Shown: positions 7,278 through 16,637 of the stretch, piece by piece
Numbering within the stretch: the stretch's first letter is position 1
Layout: every line of letters starts with the position of its first letter
Assembly: GCA_965247015.1 (NCBI GenBank)
Contig: CBDFGG010000004.1
Span: 372,001-436,000 of the forward strand
From: JAIXWP01 sp965247015
GTDB lineage: Bacteria; Bacteroidota; Bacteroidia; Flavobacteriales_D; Sanyastnellaceae
Reading direction: 5' to 3'
Length of the DNA: 64,000 bases
Program-made: the position numbers and the translations under genes
Notes under the pieces: model-generated
What the model saw: only the letters and a program-made list of their open reading frames with translations
Databases searched by the model: none
What the model was told of the DNA's origin: nothing

Positions 7278-10200
7278 ATGAGATTACTCTCAAAATTATT
7301 ACTCGCTGTATTCGTTTTAATTAGCTCACAGCTAAAGTCACAAATCATTGTTGACTCGTTATCTATAAACGAATATGTTCAAGATGTCCTTCTAGGATCA
7401 GGTATTCAAGCCACCAATATTTCTTACACTGGATGTCTTACTCAAATTGGCTACTTGCAAGAAGGTAACACCATCAATCTAGGATTGAATAGTGGTGTAA
7501 TGCTTTCTTCAGGTCACGTACAAAGCATTCCACCTGCAGAACCTACTTATTTTGGATTAGGTGATTGTACCGGACAAACAGGTGAAACAGACCTTCTCAA
7601 TATCGCTAACTCAGTACCAGGCTTGATTGGTCAAAGCTTTACTGTAAATAGCATTAATGATAAATCTATTCTCGAGTTCGACTTCGTTCCTACGGGGGAT
7701 ACTTTACGATTCCGCTACATTTTCGGATCTTATGAGTATCAGCAGTATGAGAACAGTCAATACAATGACATCTTCGCATTCTTCCTTAGCGGTCCTGGCA
7801 TCAGTGGTCCATATGATGCTCCAGCAGGATTCCCTGATGGCGCTACGAACATCGCCTTCATTCCTGGAACTAACCCAGAAATTCCTATCACTATCAGCTC
7901 TGTTAATGCTAACTTGAATAGTGAATACTACATCAACCTTGACGATCAAACAGACATCAATGTCCGCGGATACACTACAGTTCTTGAAGCGATTGCAGAA
8001 GTTGTTTGTGGTGAAACTTACCACATTAAATTGGCTATTGCAGATGGTTCTGACGGTGGACTTGACAGCTTTGTATTACTAGAAGAAGGCTCGTTCTCTT
8101 CGAATGCAGTTGTAGATGTGAATTTGTCATTAAATGTCGGAGGTCCAGATGCAGAAACACTTTGGGAAGATTGCGGTACCGCAGCATTGACATTTACTCG
8201 TGCAGAGGTTTCTAACCTCGATGTTGAAGATATGGTTGTGATTGATTGGTCGGGCACAGCGACAATGGGTGTAGATTACACTGAAATGCCTGACACTCTA
8301 ATCTTTGCGCCAGGCGTGTCTCAAATAGTTTTAGATATCGACGCATTTATTGATAATAATACTGAAGGTCTTGAAACAGTGATTATGAACATCCTCAATC
8401 TGGGTGCTTGTAATGGTTCAGGTCTGATTTCAAACTTTGAATTCTTTTTAGGAGATCATCCTGATCCAATTGAAATCGAACCGTTTTCAACCTCTATCTG
8501 TCTTGGTGATTCTATCACTCTAGAGCCAGTTATTACCGGTGGTTACGGAAACTTTATCTATGACTGGAGCAATGGTGAAAGTACAAGTACCATCTTTGTT
8601 GGTCCGCAAGTCACCACTTCTTATTTCTTAACAGTATCTGATACTTGTGGACTTGCTCCAGGTAACGGAACATTTGATATTGAAATTTTAGTTTTCCCTC
8701 CACTAAGTGTTGAAATTACGAATGGCGATGTTCTTTTAGAATGTAATCAAAGCGTGGACATTTTCGCGAATGCGACTGGTGGAGATGGAAACTATACCTA
8801 CACGTGGTTAGATGAAAATGGCAACAACCTATTTGGTTGGGGTAACACCTTGTTCTATGGTTCATGGAATGGCGGAGGTCAAGTGATCGCTCAAGTAACG
8901 GACGGTTGTGGTTTCGTAGAAGAAGACATGATTAACGTGACACTTAACGTGCCCGCGCTAATTGTAGATTCACCAGCCACATTCGCTGCTCCCTGCAATG
9001 TGATGGCTACACTGGATATCAATGTTTCTGGTGGACAAGCACCTTACAATTACAGCTGGGAATTGAACGGAATGTTTGATTGGAGTCAGTTCGACGATTC
9101 TTTCAACTTCCAAGTGAGTCAACCAGGTGAAGTAACAGCTTATGTATCTGACGGATGTGGACAAAGTGAAGTGATCGTGATTCCAATTACGATTGACGCA
9201 CCTCCAGTTTCTTTCGATCTTGTAGATGACCTTACAGGAACTTGTGCAACAATATTTACAGCAACTCCAACCAATTTAAATGGCAGTGGTGGCTATACAT
9301 ACGTTTGGACAAATAATGGAACTACCATCGACAACGATGATACGTTCAGCACTACATTCACTGAAGACACTTCTGTTCAATTAACTGTGACAGATGCTTG
9401 TTCGAGCAGTGCTTCTGATGTGATTCAAATTGATATTGAGAACCCATCTATTCAGCTTGATTTGGGTGCAGATATTCAAGCTTCGTGTATTGACAACAAC
9501 TCTATAGTTCCAACAATTTCTGGTGGAAGCGGCACCATGCAATATACGTGGACAGTTGCAGATACGCTTTACAGTAGCACTCCTCAAATTCAAGTGCAAT
9601 CATTTGTAACCATCCCGGTGCAATTGGAATTGGAAGATGATTGTGGTGAAACTGCTTCTGATATCTTGTATATCCAAATTCCTGATGTTCCAATCACATT
9701 CATTACTAGCCCAGATACATTGATTTGCTTTGGAGGTGACGTACTACTTTCGGCAGAAGCGTTCGGTGGTGAGGGTGGATTTACATATGACTGGTTGCAG
9801 AGCGGTTCTGACAGCACATCAATGGTTCAAACTGATGTCACTCAAACAGGAGTATTCTCAATGATTGCTACAGACATTTGCGGAAGAAGCAATATTGCAG
9901 ATATTAATGTAACTATTGTTCCTGTTGAAGCCATCTTTACAAGAGATGAGATTGATACAGATGAATATGAGTTCTATGCAGCATCACTTCCAAATGACGG
10001 TATTACCAGCAGCATTTGGACAGTAGATGGTGATACTATTTCTTATGACAATATTCTTAGCTATCAATTTGATGGACTAGGTGATCATATTGTAGGATTG
10101 ACTGCTATCAACTATATCGGTTGTACTGATTACACTGAACAAGTGGTCAACAGTAATGCAATCGTTTATATCCCAACGGCGTTCACTCCGAACGGAGATG

Positions 10201-10439
10201 GCATCAACGATGTATTCAAAGTTGAAGTTAATAGCGTTCAGTCATATGAAATCGTCATCTTCAATCGTTGGGGTGATGTGGTGTTCCAAAGCTCAGATCC
10301 AACAGAAGTGTGGTTAGGTGATTTCAAAGGAACACAAGAATACTTCGATCCAAATGGGGTTTACAACTACCGCATAACTGTAAAAGGATTTAAAAATGAT
10401 ACTATTGAAAAGTCTGGTTTTATTCAGATGATTCGATAA
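7278..10439 (+). CDS. Choice-of-anchor L surface protein with T9SS type B sorting domain (paralogue 1)
   Basis: 1053 residues. Signal peptide 1-21 (LLLAVFVLISSQLKSQ). Choice-of-anchor L domain at about 25-275, including FVPTGDTLRFRYIFGSYEY, SGPGISGPYD and the closing VLLEEGSFSS. A Calx-beta-like domain follows (about 276-395; ATMGVDYTEMPDTLIF). Then come six tandem beta-sandwich modules, each beginning with a cysteine, then GG-x4-6-Y-x-W, and ending in D-x-C, mostly D-x-C-G (SDTCG, TDGCG, SDGCG, TDACS, EDDCG, TDICG); they resemble SprB/PKD-type repeats and may each hold a disulphide. The last 90 residues (YIPTAFTPNGDGINDVF, FNRWGDVVF) are the gliding-motility-associated sorting domain, so it is probably exported by T9SS to the cell surface. 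A second copy follows. Confidence 0.9.
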   Translation: MRLLSKLLLAVFVLISSQLKSQIIVDSLSINEYVQDVLLGSGIQATNISYTGCLTQIGYLQEGNTINLGLNSGVMLSSGHVQSIPPAEPTYFGLGDCTGQTGETDLLNIANSVPGLIGQSFTVNSINDKSILEFDFVPTGDTLRFRYIFGSYEYQQYENSQYNDIFAFFLSGPGISGPYDAPAGFPDGATNIAFIPGTNPEIPITISSVNANLNSEYYINLDDQTDINVRGYTTVLEAIAEVVCGETYHIKLAIADGSDGGLDSFVLLEEGSFSSNAVVDVNLSLNVGGPDAETLWEDCGTAALTFTRAEVSNLDVEDMVVIDWSGTATMGVDYTEMPDTLIFAPGVSQIVLDIDAFIDNNTEGLETVIMNILNLGACNGSGLISNFEFFLGDHPDPIEIEPFSTSICLGDSITLEPVITGGYGNFIYDWSNGESTSTIFVGPQVTTSYFLTVSDTCGLAPGNGTFDIEILVFPPLSVEITNGDVLLECNQSVDIFANATGGDGNYTYTWLDENGNNLFGWGNTLFYGSWNGGGQVIAQVTDGCGFVEEDMINVTLNVPALIVDSPATFAAPCNVMATLDINVSGGQAPYNYSWELNGMFDWSQFDDSFNFQVSQPGEVTAYVSDGCGQSEVIVIPITIDAPPVSFDLVDDLTGTCATIFTATPTNLNGSGGYTYVWTNNGTTIDNDDTFSTTFTEDTSVQLTVTDACSSSASDVIQIDIENPSIQLDLGADIQASCIDNNSIVPTISGGSGTMQYTWTVADTLYSSTPQIQVQSFVTIPVQLELEDDCGETASDILYIQIPDVPITFITSPDTLICFGGDVLLSAEAFGGEGGFTYDWLQSGSDSTSMVQTDVTQTGVFSMIATDICGRSNIADINVTIVPVEAIFTRDEIDTDEYEFYAASLPNDGITSSIWTVDGDTISYDNILSYQFDGLGDHIVGLTAINYIGCTDYTEQVVNSNAIVYIPTAFTPNGDGINDVFKVEVNSVQSYEIVIFNRWGDVVFQSSDPTEVWLGDFKGTQEYFDPNGVYNYRITVKGFKNDTIEKSGFIQMIR

Positions 10440-10461
10440 AAGATATTTTCACTACTAACAG

Positions 10462-10487
10462 AAAAATCCCGAGCAATCGGGATTTTT
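10462..10487 (+). terminator. Rho-independent terminator after paralogue 1
   Basis: Perfect 11-bp stem (AAAAATCCCGA / TCGGGATTTTT) with a GCAA tetraloop and a T-rich tail, 22 bases after the stop codon. It separates the two large paralogues into different transcripts. Confidence 0.85.
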
Positions 10488-10515
10488 CGTTTTCTATAAG
10501 ATGCAACTCAAACCG

Positions 10516-10523
10516 TACCTTTG
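10516..10523 (+). promoter_or_regulatory. -7 promoter box of paralogue 2
   Basis: TACCTTTG matches TAnnTTTG, 26 bases before the ATG at 10550 and downstream of the terminator at 10462-10487, so the second paralogue is likely transcribed on its own. Confidence 0.5.
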
Positions 10524-10549
10524 GCGTCAGAAGAGTATTGACAATAGAC

Positions 10550-13500
10550 ATGAAGAAAATAGCTTTATTAGTGGGAATGATTGCAGTGAGTTTGTGCTCG
10601 CTTGCGCAATTGACAGTTGAGAATACTTTAACGGTGGAGCAGTATGTTCAGGACGTTTTGCTTGGACAGAACGTGAGCGTTTCTAATATCACTTACAATG
10701 GGCAGCCCGCCAATCAGGTACTCATGCAAATTGGTCAATTTCAATGCGTTGACTGTCCTCTTGGAATGAATAGTGGTTTTGTGATGTCAACAGGAAACGC
10801 GGGGGCCCTTGGGGGGCCGAACAACTTTACTGAGTCAACAATTCTAAATATTTCAGGCAATTCAGACCCAGACCTACAAGCTTTGGCCATTCAAGCTAAT
10901 GCTGATCCTGATCTTTTTGACTATTCAATTATTGAGTTTGACTTTGTTCCTCTTGGTGATTCAATACGGTTTAACTACATCTGGGGTTCTGAAGAGTATC
11001 CTGACTTTGTTTCTGGTAGTGTAATTAACTACTTTGATTTTTTTGGTTTTTTCCTCAGTGGCCCAGGAATTAATGGAACATTCTCAAACAATGCCATCAA
11101 TTTAGCCTTGATTCCTGGCACAGATATTCCCGTCTCCATTGGCACCATAAATAATGGATTAGAAAATAATGGACCATGTGCTTACTGTGAATACTATATT
11201 CCTAATGGGAATGGTAATGATGCCGAAGATCCATCTTATACTGATCCTAATGGAATTGTTTTAGACGGTTTTACTACTCAACTTACAGCTTTAAGTGAAG
11301 TTCAATGTAATCAAACCTATCACATCAAACTTGCTATTTCTGATGCAGCAGATGCCACATTCAGCAGCGCTGTTTTCCTCCAGGAAGGTTCATTCACCTC
11401 TAATCTAATTGTTCAAGTTGATATTGAATTTGAAGCCGGCGGACCTGAGGGCAATACTTTATTTGAGACGTGCGGTGAGGCTGAACTTACATTTAACCGG
11501 CCTATTTCTAATGACGCTACTACCACCTTCATTGCTGAGCTGACATATTCTGGCTCTGCCGTTCAAGGTGTAGACTACAGTGCACTTCCAAGTCAGGTTG
11601 TTTTTCCTCCGGGAGTTTTTACACAGTCGTTCCCGATCACTGCATTCATTGACAACATCACGGAAGGACAAGAGATCATTCACCTAGATATTACCAATAT
11701 TGCAGAGTGTACGAATGAGCCTCTTCAATCATCATTTGAGTTTTATATCAATGACCAACCTGAGCCCTTACAAGTTCAGGGGTACACTACATCGATCTGT
11801 GAGGGGGGAAGCATTGAAATTACTCCCATTATAGATGGTGGATATGCGGTGTATAGCTACAATTGGGCTAATGGTGCGACGACCCCGAGCATCACGGTAT
11901 CTCCACTTGCGTCTACTACCTACACTGTTTCAGTCGCAGACACTTGTGGTGTTCCATCTCAAAATGCGGACATATTGGTGGAAGTAGGAGTTTTCCCTCC
12001 ACTTCAAGTGACTGTCGCTCCAGATCCCTTTCTAGTTGATTGTTTTGGTACAAATGCCATTGCAACTGCGACGGGTGGAAATGGTGATTATGATGATTGG
12101 ATTTGGACAGATGCTAATGGTAATAATATGTTTGGTTTTGAGAACAGCTTATATGTTGCACAATGGAATTACTCGCCTTCTATCACCGTCGGAGTTACGG
12201 ATGGCTGCGGCAATACAGCGTCAACCACCTTTGCTGTAGAATTAACCGTTCAACCGATGGTAGTAGATCAGCCGAGCACCGTGCAAGCTGTTTGTGGCGA
12301 ACCATTGACTATCGCACCTAATGTGACTTTAGGTCAAGAGCCATATTTCTTTACTTGGTATGATCAAAATTTCAATTTTCTTTCTGGTGATCCTGCTTAC
12401 ACATTTACGCCCACTAGTGATGTGAGTTTAATCCTCAATGTAAGTGATAACTGCGGAAGCTTCAATACTGTAAATATTTTTGTCAACGTTACTCAAACAC
12501 CTATCAATGTAAGTCTTCAGCCTGAATACAATGGTTCGTGCGGCACCGTTTTCAATATCCTTGCTGATGTCACTGGAGGAAGTGGTCCTCTCACCTATAT
12601 CTGGCAGCAAGATGGAACCACCACTGTAGGCAATACAAACCCACTTACTTATCAAACAGATGCTACTCATACCCTATTACTCAGCGTAGCAGATGGATGT
12701 GGCGCTTTTTCTCAAGCATCTACTACAGTCACTATTACAAACCCACAACCAACACTAGCCCTGAGCGAAGATCAAATAGGAAGCTGCATTGATGAAGTAA
12801 GTTATACAGCAGAAGTTGCAAATGGAACTCCTGACTATGACATCATCTGGACGGCTCTAGGCAATCAAATCGGCAGTGGCCCACAGCTCAATTATTCATT
12901 TGCTGAAAACACACAAATCCTTTGCACAATTACAGACTTCTGTGGTATGACTACCGAGGGTACCGTTCAATTTTTCATTAGTAATCCCCCACTCGATATT
13001 GAAATTTCTAGTGATACTATCATTTGCCGTGGGACTACTGCTACACTTGAAGCACTTGGAATTGGCGGTGCTGGCGCTCTTTCATATCAATGGGACTATC
13101 TTGATAGCACCACTACATCTATTACAGTGCAGCCAGGTGGATATGCAGAATATAATGTCATCATCGAAGACCAGTGCGGTCAAATCGTAGAAGGGAATGT
13201 AGAAGTAGAGGTTCACGATGTAGATCCGAACTTTACTTTTGAATACATCACTAATGAAGAAGTACAATTTCTAGCCAACGCTGCTGATAGTTGTTTAAAC
13301 TGTGTATTTGATTGGAACTTCGGTGATGGATTATTTGATAGTAGCCCTAATCCGCTTCACACTTTTGACGGACTTGATCAATACAACGTCGCATTGACCG
13401 TAGTGAATCCTGTTGGATGCACTCGTATTTCTTATGCCACTGTTTATCCTCCTGTTGAACTTTATATTCCAAATGCATTTACCCCTGATGGTGATGGAGT

Positions 13501-13732
13501 AAATGATGTATGGAAATTTGAAACTACAGGGATTGTAACTTTCGAGTTATTCATCTTCAATCGTTGGGGTGACCTGGTATGGTACTCTACCGATCCAGAT
13601 CAAGCTTGGACCGGAGGAAAATTGGACGACGAATATTATGTTGAAGATGATGTATACCCATACCTCATCAAGTACACAGGTGTAGACAACCAAGCTAAAA
13701 AACTCAGCGGCACCATTACTTTATTAAGATAA
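10550..13732 (+). CDS. Choice-of-anchor L surface protein with T9SS type B sorting domain (paralogue 2)
   Basis: 1060 residues from ATG 10550; an upstream in-frame TTG at 10538 was rejected. Same plan as paralogue 1: signal peptide (KIALLVGMIAVSLCSLAQ), choice-of-anchor L domain (FVPLGDSIRFNYIWGSEEY, FLSGPGINGTF), Calx-beta-like domain (SAVQGVDYSALPSQVVF), six Cys-GG-W...D-x-C-G modules (ADTCG, TDGCG, SDNCG, ADGCG, TDFCG, EDQCG), then a clear PKD domain (FDWNFGDGLFDSSPNPLHTF) and the type B sorting domain (YIPNAFTPDGDGVNDVW, FNRWGDLVW). The two genes are tandem duplicates that have diverged widely in sequence but kept module number and order. Probably a surface adhesin or matrix protein. Confidence 0.9.
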   Translation: MKKIALLVGMIAVSLCSLAQLTVENTLTVEQYVQDVLLGQNVSVSNITYNGQPANQVLMQIGQFQCVDCPLGMNSGFVMSTGNAGALGGPNNFTESTILNISGNSDPDLQALAIQANADPDLFDYSIIEFDFVPLGDSIRFNYIWGSEEYPDFVSGSVINYFDFFGFFLSGPGINGTFSNNAINLALIPGTDIPVSIGTINNGLENNGPCAYCEYYIPNGNGNDAEDPSYTDPNGIVLDGFTTQLTALSEVQCNQTYHIKLAISDAADATFSSAVFLQEGSFTSNLIVQVDIEFEAGGPEGNTLFETCGEAELTFNRPISNDATTTFIAELTYSGSAVQGVDYSALPSQVVFPPGVFTQSFPITAFIDNITEGQEIIHLDITNIAECTNEPLQSSFEFYINDQPEPLQVQGYTTSICEGGSIEITPIIDGGYAVYSYNWANGATTPSITVSPLASTTYTVSVADTCGVPSQNADILVEVGVFPPLQVTVAPDPFLVDCFGTNAIATATGGNGDYDDWIWTDANGNNMFGFENSLYVAQWNYSPSITVGVTDGCGNTASTTFAVELTVQPMVVDQPSTVQAVCGEPLTIAPNVTLGQEPYFFTWYDQNFNFLSGDPAYTFTPTSDVSLILNVSDNCGSFNTVNIFVNVTQTPINVSLQPEYNGSCGTVFNILADVTGGSGPLTYIWQQDGTTTVGNTNPLTYQTDATHTLLLSVADGCGAFSQASTTVTITNPQPTLALSEDQIGSCIDEVSYTAEVANGTPDYDIIWTALGNQIGSGPQLNYSFAENTQILCTITDFCGMTTEGTVQFFISNPPLDIEISSDTIICRGTTATLEALGIGGAGALSYQWDYLDSTTTSITVQPGGYAEYNVIIEDQCGQIVEGNVEVEVHDVDPNFTFEYITNEEVQFLANAADSCLNCVFDWNFGDGLFDSSPNPLHTFDGLDQYNVALTVVNPVGCTRISYATVYPPVELYIPNAFTPDGDGVNDVWKFETTGIVTFELFIFNRWGDLVWYSTDPDQAWTGGKLDDEYYVEDDVYPYLIKYTGVDNQAKKLSGTITLLR

Positions 13733-13734
13733 GA

Positions 13735-14271
13735 TTAGTCTAATTCTTGACGACCTTCAATGGCCACGAGAAGATCCGCGATAAGATGGACTTTCTCGTG
13801 GTCTTTGTTTGCAGTGATGAATGCGCGTGCAATACTCGAAGCCTCGAGTAAGTGATCTTCAGGAATACCTTCTTCGATTTCCTCAATAATGGTGAGGCAC
13901 TCCAAAGCTTCTTCGTAAGTGCCTTCTATTGCTAGTTCGGTTAAGAATACAACCTCTCCTGCTGGTTGGATACCAGAGCTCCAAATAAACGACAGGAGTT
14001 CTCTGCGGACATTGCGAAACTCTTTGTTTCGAAGTGCATTGAAAAAGTAATCTTCAGTATTAGAAACCTTCAAAGAACCGAGCATCTCTCCTACTTCCTG
14101 CTTGATAACCATATTATCTGTGGTAGCAAAAACTGCTATCAATGGCTCCACTAATTGAGGTGCGCTCAGATCTTCACACTTTTTTACTGCTTTCATTACC
14201 ACTAAATCCTCACCGCTAAACAGATCGCGACGGATCTCTTCGATTACCTTATTTTTTGCACTTGTACTCAT
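13735..14271 (-). CDS. HEAT-repeat-like cytoplasmic protein
   Basis: 178 residues from ATG 14271 (MSTSAKNKVIEEIRR). No signal peptide. All-helical pattern with repeating helix pairs such as LVEPLIAVFATTDNMVIKQE and FFNALRNKEFRNVRRELLSF, as in HEAT or ARM scaffolds; acidic C-terminal half. Function unknown; perhaps protein-protein binding. An ATG further upstream in the same frame would overlap the promoter box. Its stop is two bases from the stop of paralogue 2 (convergent). The start codon lies only four bases after a -7 box. Confidence 0.65.
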   Translation of the reverse strand: MSTSAKNKVIEEIRRDLFSGEDLVVMKAVKKCEDLSAPQLVEPLIAVFATTDNMVIKQEVGEMLGSLKVSNTEDYFFNALRNKEFRNVRRELLSFIWSSGIQPAGEVVFLTELAIEGTYEEALECLTIIEEIEEGIPEDHLLEASSIARAFITANKDHEKVHLIADLLVAIEGRQELD

Positions 14272-14275
14272 GATG

Positions 14276-14283
14276 CAAATATA
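14276..14283 (-). promoter_or_regulatory. -7 promoter box of the HEAT-like gene
   Basis: TATATTTG on the minus strand, exact TAnnTTTG match, with four bases between its last base and the ATG at 14271. This spacing predicts a leaderless or nearly leaderless mRNA. Confidence 0.5.
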
Positions 14284-14310
14284 ATATTCTAAAAGAAGCA
14301 ACTTATCTAT

Positions 14311-14318
14311 TAAATTTG
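14311..14318 (+). promoter_or_regulatory. -7 promoter box of the small secreted protein gene
   Basis: TAAATTTG, exact match to TAnnTTTG, 29 bases before the ATG at 14348 (11 before an alternative ATG at 14330). Confidence 0.45.
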
Positions 14319-14347
14319 TAGTCTTGTCTATGAAAACAGTAAACACA

Positions 14348-14707
14348 ATGAAAAAATTCGCCTTCCTTTTTGTCTTGTTTTTGGTGCTAACTGGCTCATC
14401 TGCCTTTGCTCAAAACATTATCACTGAGTCGCAAATAAGCGTGACCATCACAAAAGACACTAGCCGTGAGCAATTGTGGCAAATTCATCAAGACCTAAAA
14501 GTTCAGGGAATTGATTTCAACTACACTCCAAGATTTGACAGCCAATTCAAATTGATGAGTATCCAATACACTGTTAAAAGAAATGATGGTGAAGTTTTAG
14601 GAACAGCTGGAAACAACAACCTACTAGCTCCTAACCAAAGAACTAAAATCACTTTGAATAAACAAGGAAATAATTTCGTCGCTACCTGTATTGGTAACTG
14701 CGAATAA
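14348..14707 (+). CDS. Small secreted protein of unknown function
   Basis: 119 residues from ATG 14348; an in-frame ATG at 14330 would add six residues. Signal peptide FAFLFVLFLVLTGSSAFAQ, so periplasmic or exported. The mature part has an alternating beta pattern (SQISVTITKDTS, MSIQYTVKRNDGEVLG) and a Cys pair at the extreme C-terminus (CIGNC). The phrase TKDTSREQLWQIHQDLKVQG is reminiscent of domains attached to Bacteroidota M56/BlaR1-like peptidases, where short repeats of this kind occur, but I am not sure. Own promoter and terminator. Confidence 0.6.
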   Translation: MKKFAFLFVLFLVLTGSSAFAQNIITESQISVTITKDTSREQLWQIHQDLKVQGIDFNYTPRFDSQFKLMSIQYTVKRNDGEVLGTAGNNNLLAPNQRTKITLNKQGNNFVATCIGNCE

Positions 14708-14714
14708 AAATTCC

Positions 14715-15644
14715 TCAATAAGATAATATGAGCCGAATCTGATCTTCAGATTCGGCTTTTCTTTTTGCCGTCATCTCTGAAGTTTCATGCAATGATCGAT
14801 GATGAAAGCGTTGCAGAACTGGGAGCATTCTTTGACACGCGTCTAAGGATTTTTCCGAAAAAATTGCATTAAAAAATTTCTCCTGAATATATGATATGGC
14901 CTGTTCTGAAGGATGTATCATATCCGGATTATAAAATCTGTAATCCCTCAAATCATCCATCATGATTTCATAAGAAGGAAAATAAAAAGTCATATCATTT
15001 ATACCACAAATCTCCTCACATAGCAACTGGAGTCGGGCTTTGCTTCTCTGGTTCTCTACAAAGCCCTCTTTCAAATGTCGGACGGGACTGATTGTGAAAA
15101 CAATTTTAAGCGCAGGATTAAAAACCTTCAGCAACTCTATTGTTTTATTCCAAGTGGTGGTGAGTTCGCTTACACTCGAAAGTTTTCTTTCAAAATCTTG
15201 TTGTGGCAATTTGTGACAATTAGCAACAATATGTGACCGCTCTAAATGCCCATATCCCATGGCAGTTCCGAAGGTAACAACAAGTACAGTCGCTGATCTA
15301 AGAAACTCACGCGCTTCGTACAATGCATTGTTCATTTTTTCCAAAACAACAAAGCTGCTTGAATGACTGAAAGCACCGTGATGGTAAAGACTATTCCAGC
15401 GATCTTGATATTCTATGAGATCTTGCTCTGTATATCTTTCCTTAGAAATAATGTGATTTAAAGCATTCGAAATTGCTTCTGGATGGAACACTATTCCGTG
15501 TGCTCCGCGATTTACATTATATCTGAAATATTCTAAACGATCCGCGATGTGCTCAGAAAAACAAGATCCAACAAGCATCAATTTATTTTGATGAGAAAGT
15601 TGGAATGGAAATTTTTCGGGATTCAGTTCCGTGCGCAATTTCAT
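14715..15644 (-). CDS. GSCFA domain protein
   Basis: 309 residues. The family name motif is GSCFSEHI at 26-33; other conserved parts are RGAHGIVFHPEAI (47-59), VTFGTAMGY (near 124) and the late MIHPSEQAISYI block. GSCFA proteins are predicted SGNH-like hydrolases with Ser in the GSCFS motif and His in the MIHPS motif, but their substrate is not known. No signal peptide. It overlaps the upstream GT9 gene by four bases (ATGA), so the two are co-translated, and its C-terminal codons contain a terminator for the opposite strand. Confidence 0.85.
   Translation of the reverse strand: MKLRTELNPEKFPFQLSHQNKLMLVGSCFSEHIADRLEYFRYNVNRGAHGIVFHPEAISNALNHIISKERYTEQDLIEYQDRWNSLYHHGAFSHSSSFVVLEKMNNALYEAREFLRSATVLVVTFGTAMGYGHLERSHIVANCHKLPQQDFERKLSSVSELTTTWNKTIELLKVFNPALKIVFTISPVRHLKEGFVENQRSKARLQLLCEEICGINDMTFYFPSYEIMMDDLRDYRFYNPDMIHPSEQAISYIQEKFFNAIFSEKSLDACQRMLPVLQRFHHRSLHETSEMTAKRKAESEDQIRLILSY
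14731..14757 (+). terminator. Terminator hairpin inside the 3' end of the GSCFA gene
   Basis: Perfect 12-bp stem (AGCCGAATCTGA / TCAGATTCGGCT), 3-base loop, then TTTTCTTTTT. It ends transcription of the small secreted protein gene, yet lies within the last codons of the convergent GSCFA gene, whose stop is at 14715. Confidence 0.8.
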
Positions 15645-16636
15645 TTTAGCTGCTCAATTAGTTGACGCGAAGAAATGAGATGCCCGCAATTGAAATGCCC
15701 TTGTGGACAGGCTTTATGGCCGTGCAAGCCGCATGGTCTGCACGATAGCTCGGTGCCTGTTTGAATAACCACACTAGTATCCGACAACGGGCCAAACCCG
15801 AATTCTGGAATGGTACTGCAAAACACAGCAGTCACAGGCGCGTTGGTGGCCGAACATAAATGCAACGGACCACTATCATTTACAAAATTCATTTGAGCCT
15901 TGCGCATTAGAGCTGCACTTTGCAATAAAGTAAGGTCGCCAGCGACATTGGCTACTTGATCGTTGTTTGCCAGAGAGCACAACTCCTCGCATAGCTCTCT
16001 ATCGGCAGGCCCGCCCAAGAGATACACCTTTACCTTAGAAGCTTGAATCAGCTCCAACCATTTCGACATTGGTGTCTTCTTCGTTTCCCATACTGAAGCT
16101 GGACTAATAGTGATAAAAGGACAGCCTGTCAGCAATGCTACACGCTCCTCATCTTGAGGTGTTGGATATAAATGAGGTCTTCTAATAGTAACACGCAACC
16201 ATGGTTTGATCACCTCTAAATTTCGATCTACTTCATGTAAAAAATCCTTATCTCCCTTCAAACCGAGCGAATGTTCGGTTTTTAAACTGAATAAAAATGA
16301 TAGTGGATTTTTCTTGAATCCCGCTTTGATAGGCGCTTTTGAGAATGCTGTTAAGATTCCTGAAGAAGCAAAGCGTTGCAAATTAAATACAGCATCATAC
16401 TTTGCTTTTCGAATTTGGCTTAGTAGATTGAATAGCGATTTCCACTTCCCTTCCTTTTTATTCCAAACATACAAATGTCCTACAAACGGGTGTCCTTTGA
16501 GTAGTGGCTCATTTCCTTTTCGCACTAAAAAATCAATTTGAGCTTGAGGATATGATGCGTGCAGAGATTCAAGCACCGAAGTTGCGAGAATCACGTCACC
16601 GATAAAGGCCGTTTGTATGACGAGTATTTTTTTCAT
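15641..16636 (-). CDS. Family 9 glycosyltransferase (heptosyltransferase-like)
   Basis: 331 residues from ATG 16636 (MKKILVIQTAFIGDVILATS). The N-terminal motif, the central TISPASVWETKKTP, and the nucleotide-binding FVNDSGPLHLCSATNAPVTAVF around 255-276 are those of GT9 heptosyltransferases such as WaaF/WaaC, which build the inner core of lipopolysaccharide in the cytoplasm. The C-terminus has a Cys-rich patch (CRPCGLHGHKACPQGHFNCG) also seen in many family members. dapD precedes it by one base and GSCFA overlaps its end, forming a dapD-GT9-GSCFA operon. The exact sugar is not predictable. Confidence 0.82.
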   Translation of the reverse strand: MKKILVIQTAFIGDVILATSVLESLHASYPQAQIDFLVRKGNEPLLKGHPFVGHLYVWNKKEGKWKSLFNLLSQIRKAKYDAVFNLQRFASSGILTAFSKAPIKAGFKKNPLSFLFSLKTEHSLGLKGDKDFLHEVDRNLEVIKPWLRVTIRRPHLYPTPQDEERVALLTGCPFITISPASVWETKKTPMSKWLELIQASKVKVYLLGGPADRELCEELCSLANNDQVANVAGDLTLLQSAALMRKAQMNFVNDSGPLHLCSATNAPVTAVFCSTIPEFGFGPLSDTSVVIQTGTELSCRPCGLHGHKACPQGHFNCGHLISSRQLIEQLK

Positions 16637-16637
16637 T

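Noticed and set aside
7704..9817. Minus-strand open frames inside the two large surface-protein genes
   Set aside because: They are frame shadows of strongly coding plus-strand genes and show no family motif or start signal.
10440..10549. Small RNA between the two large paralogues
   Set aside because: The only structure is a standard terminator; the remaining bases are a promoter and leader of the next gene.
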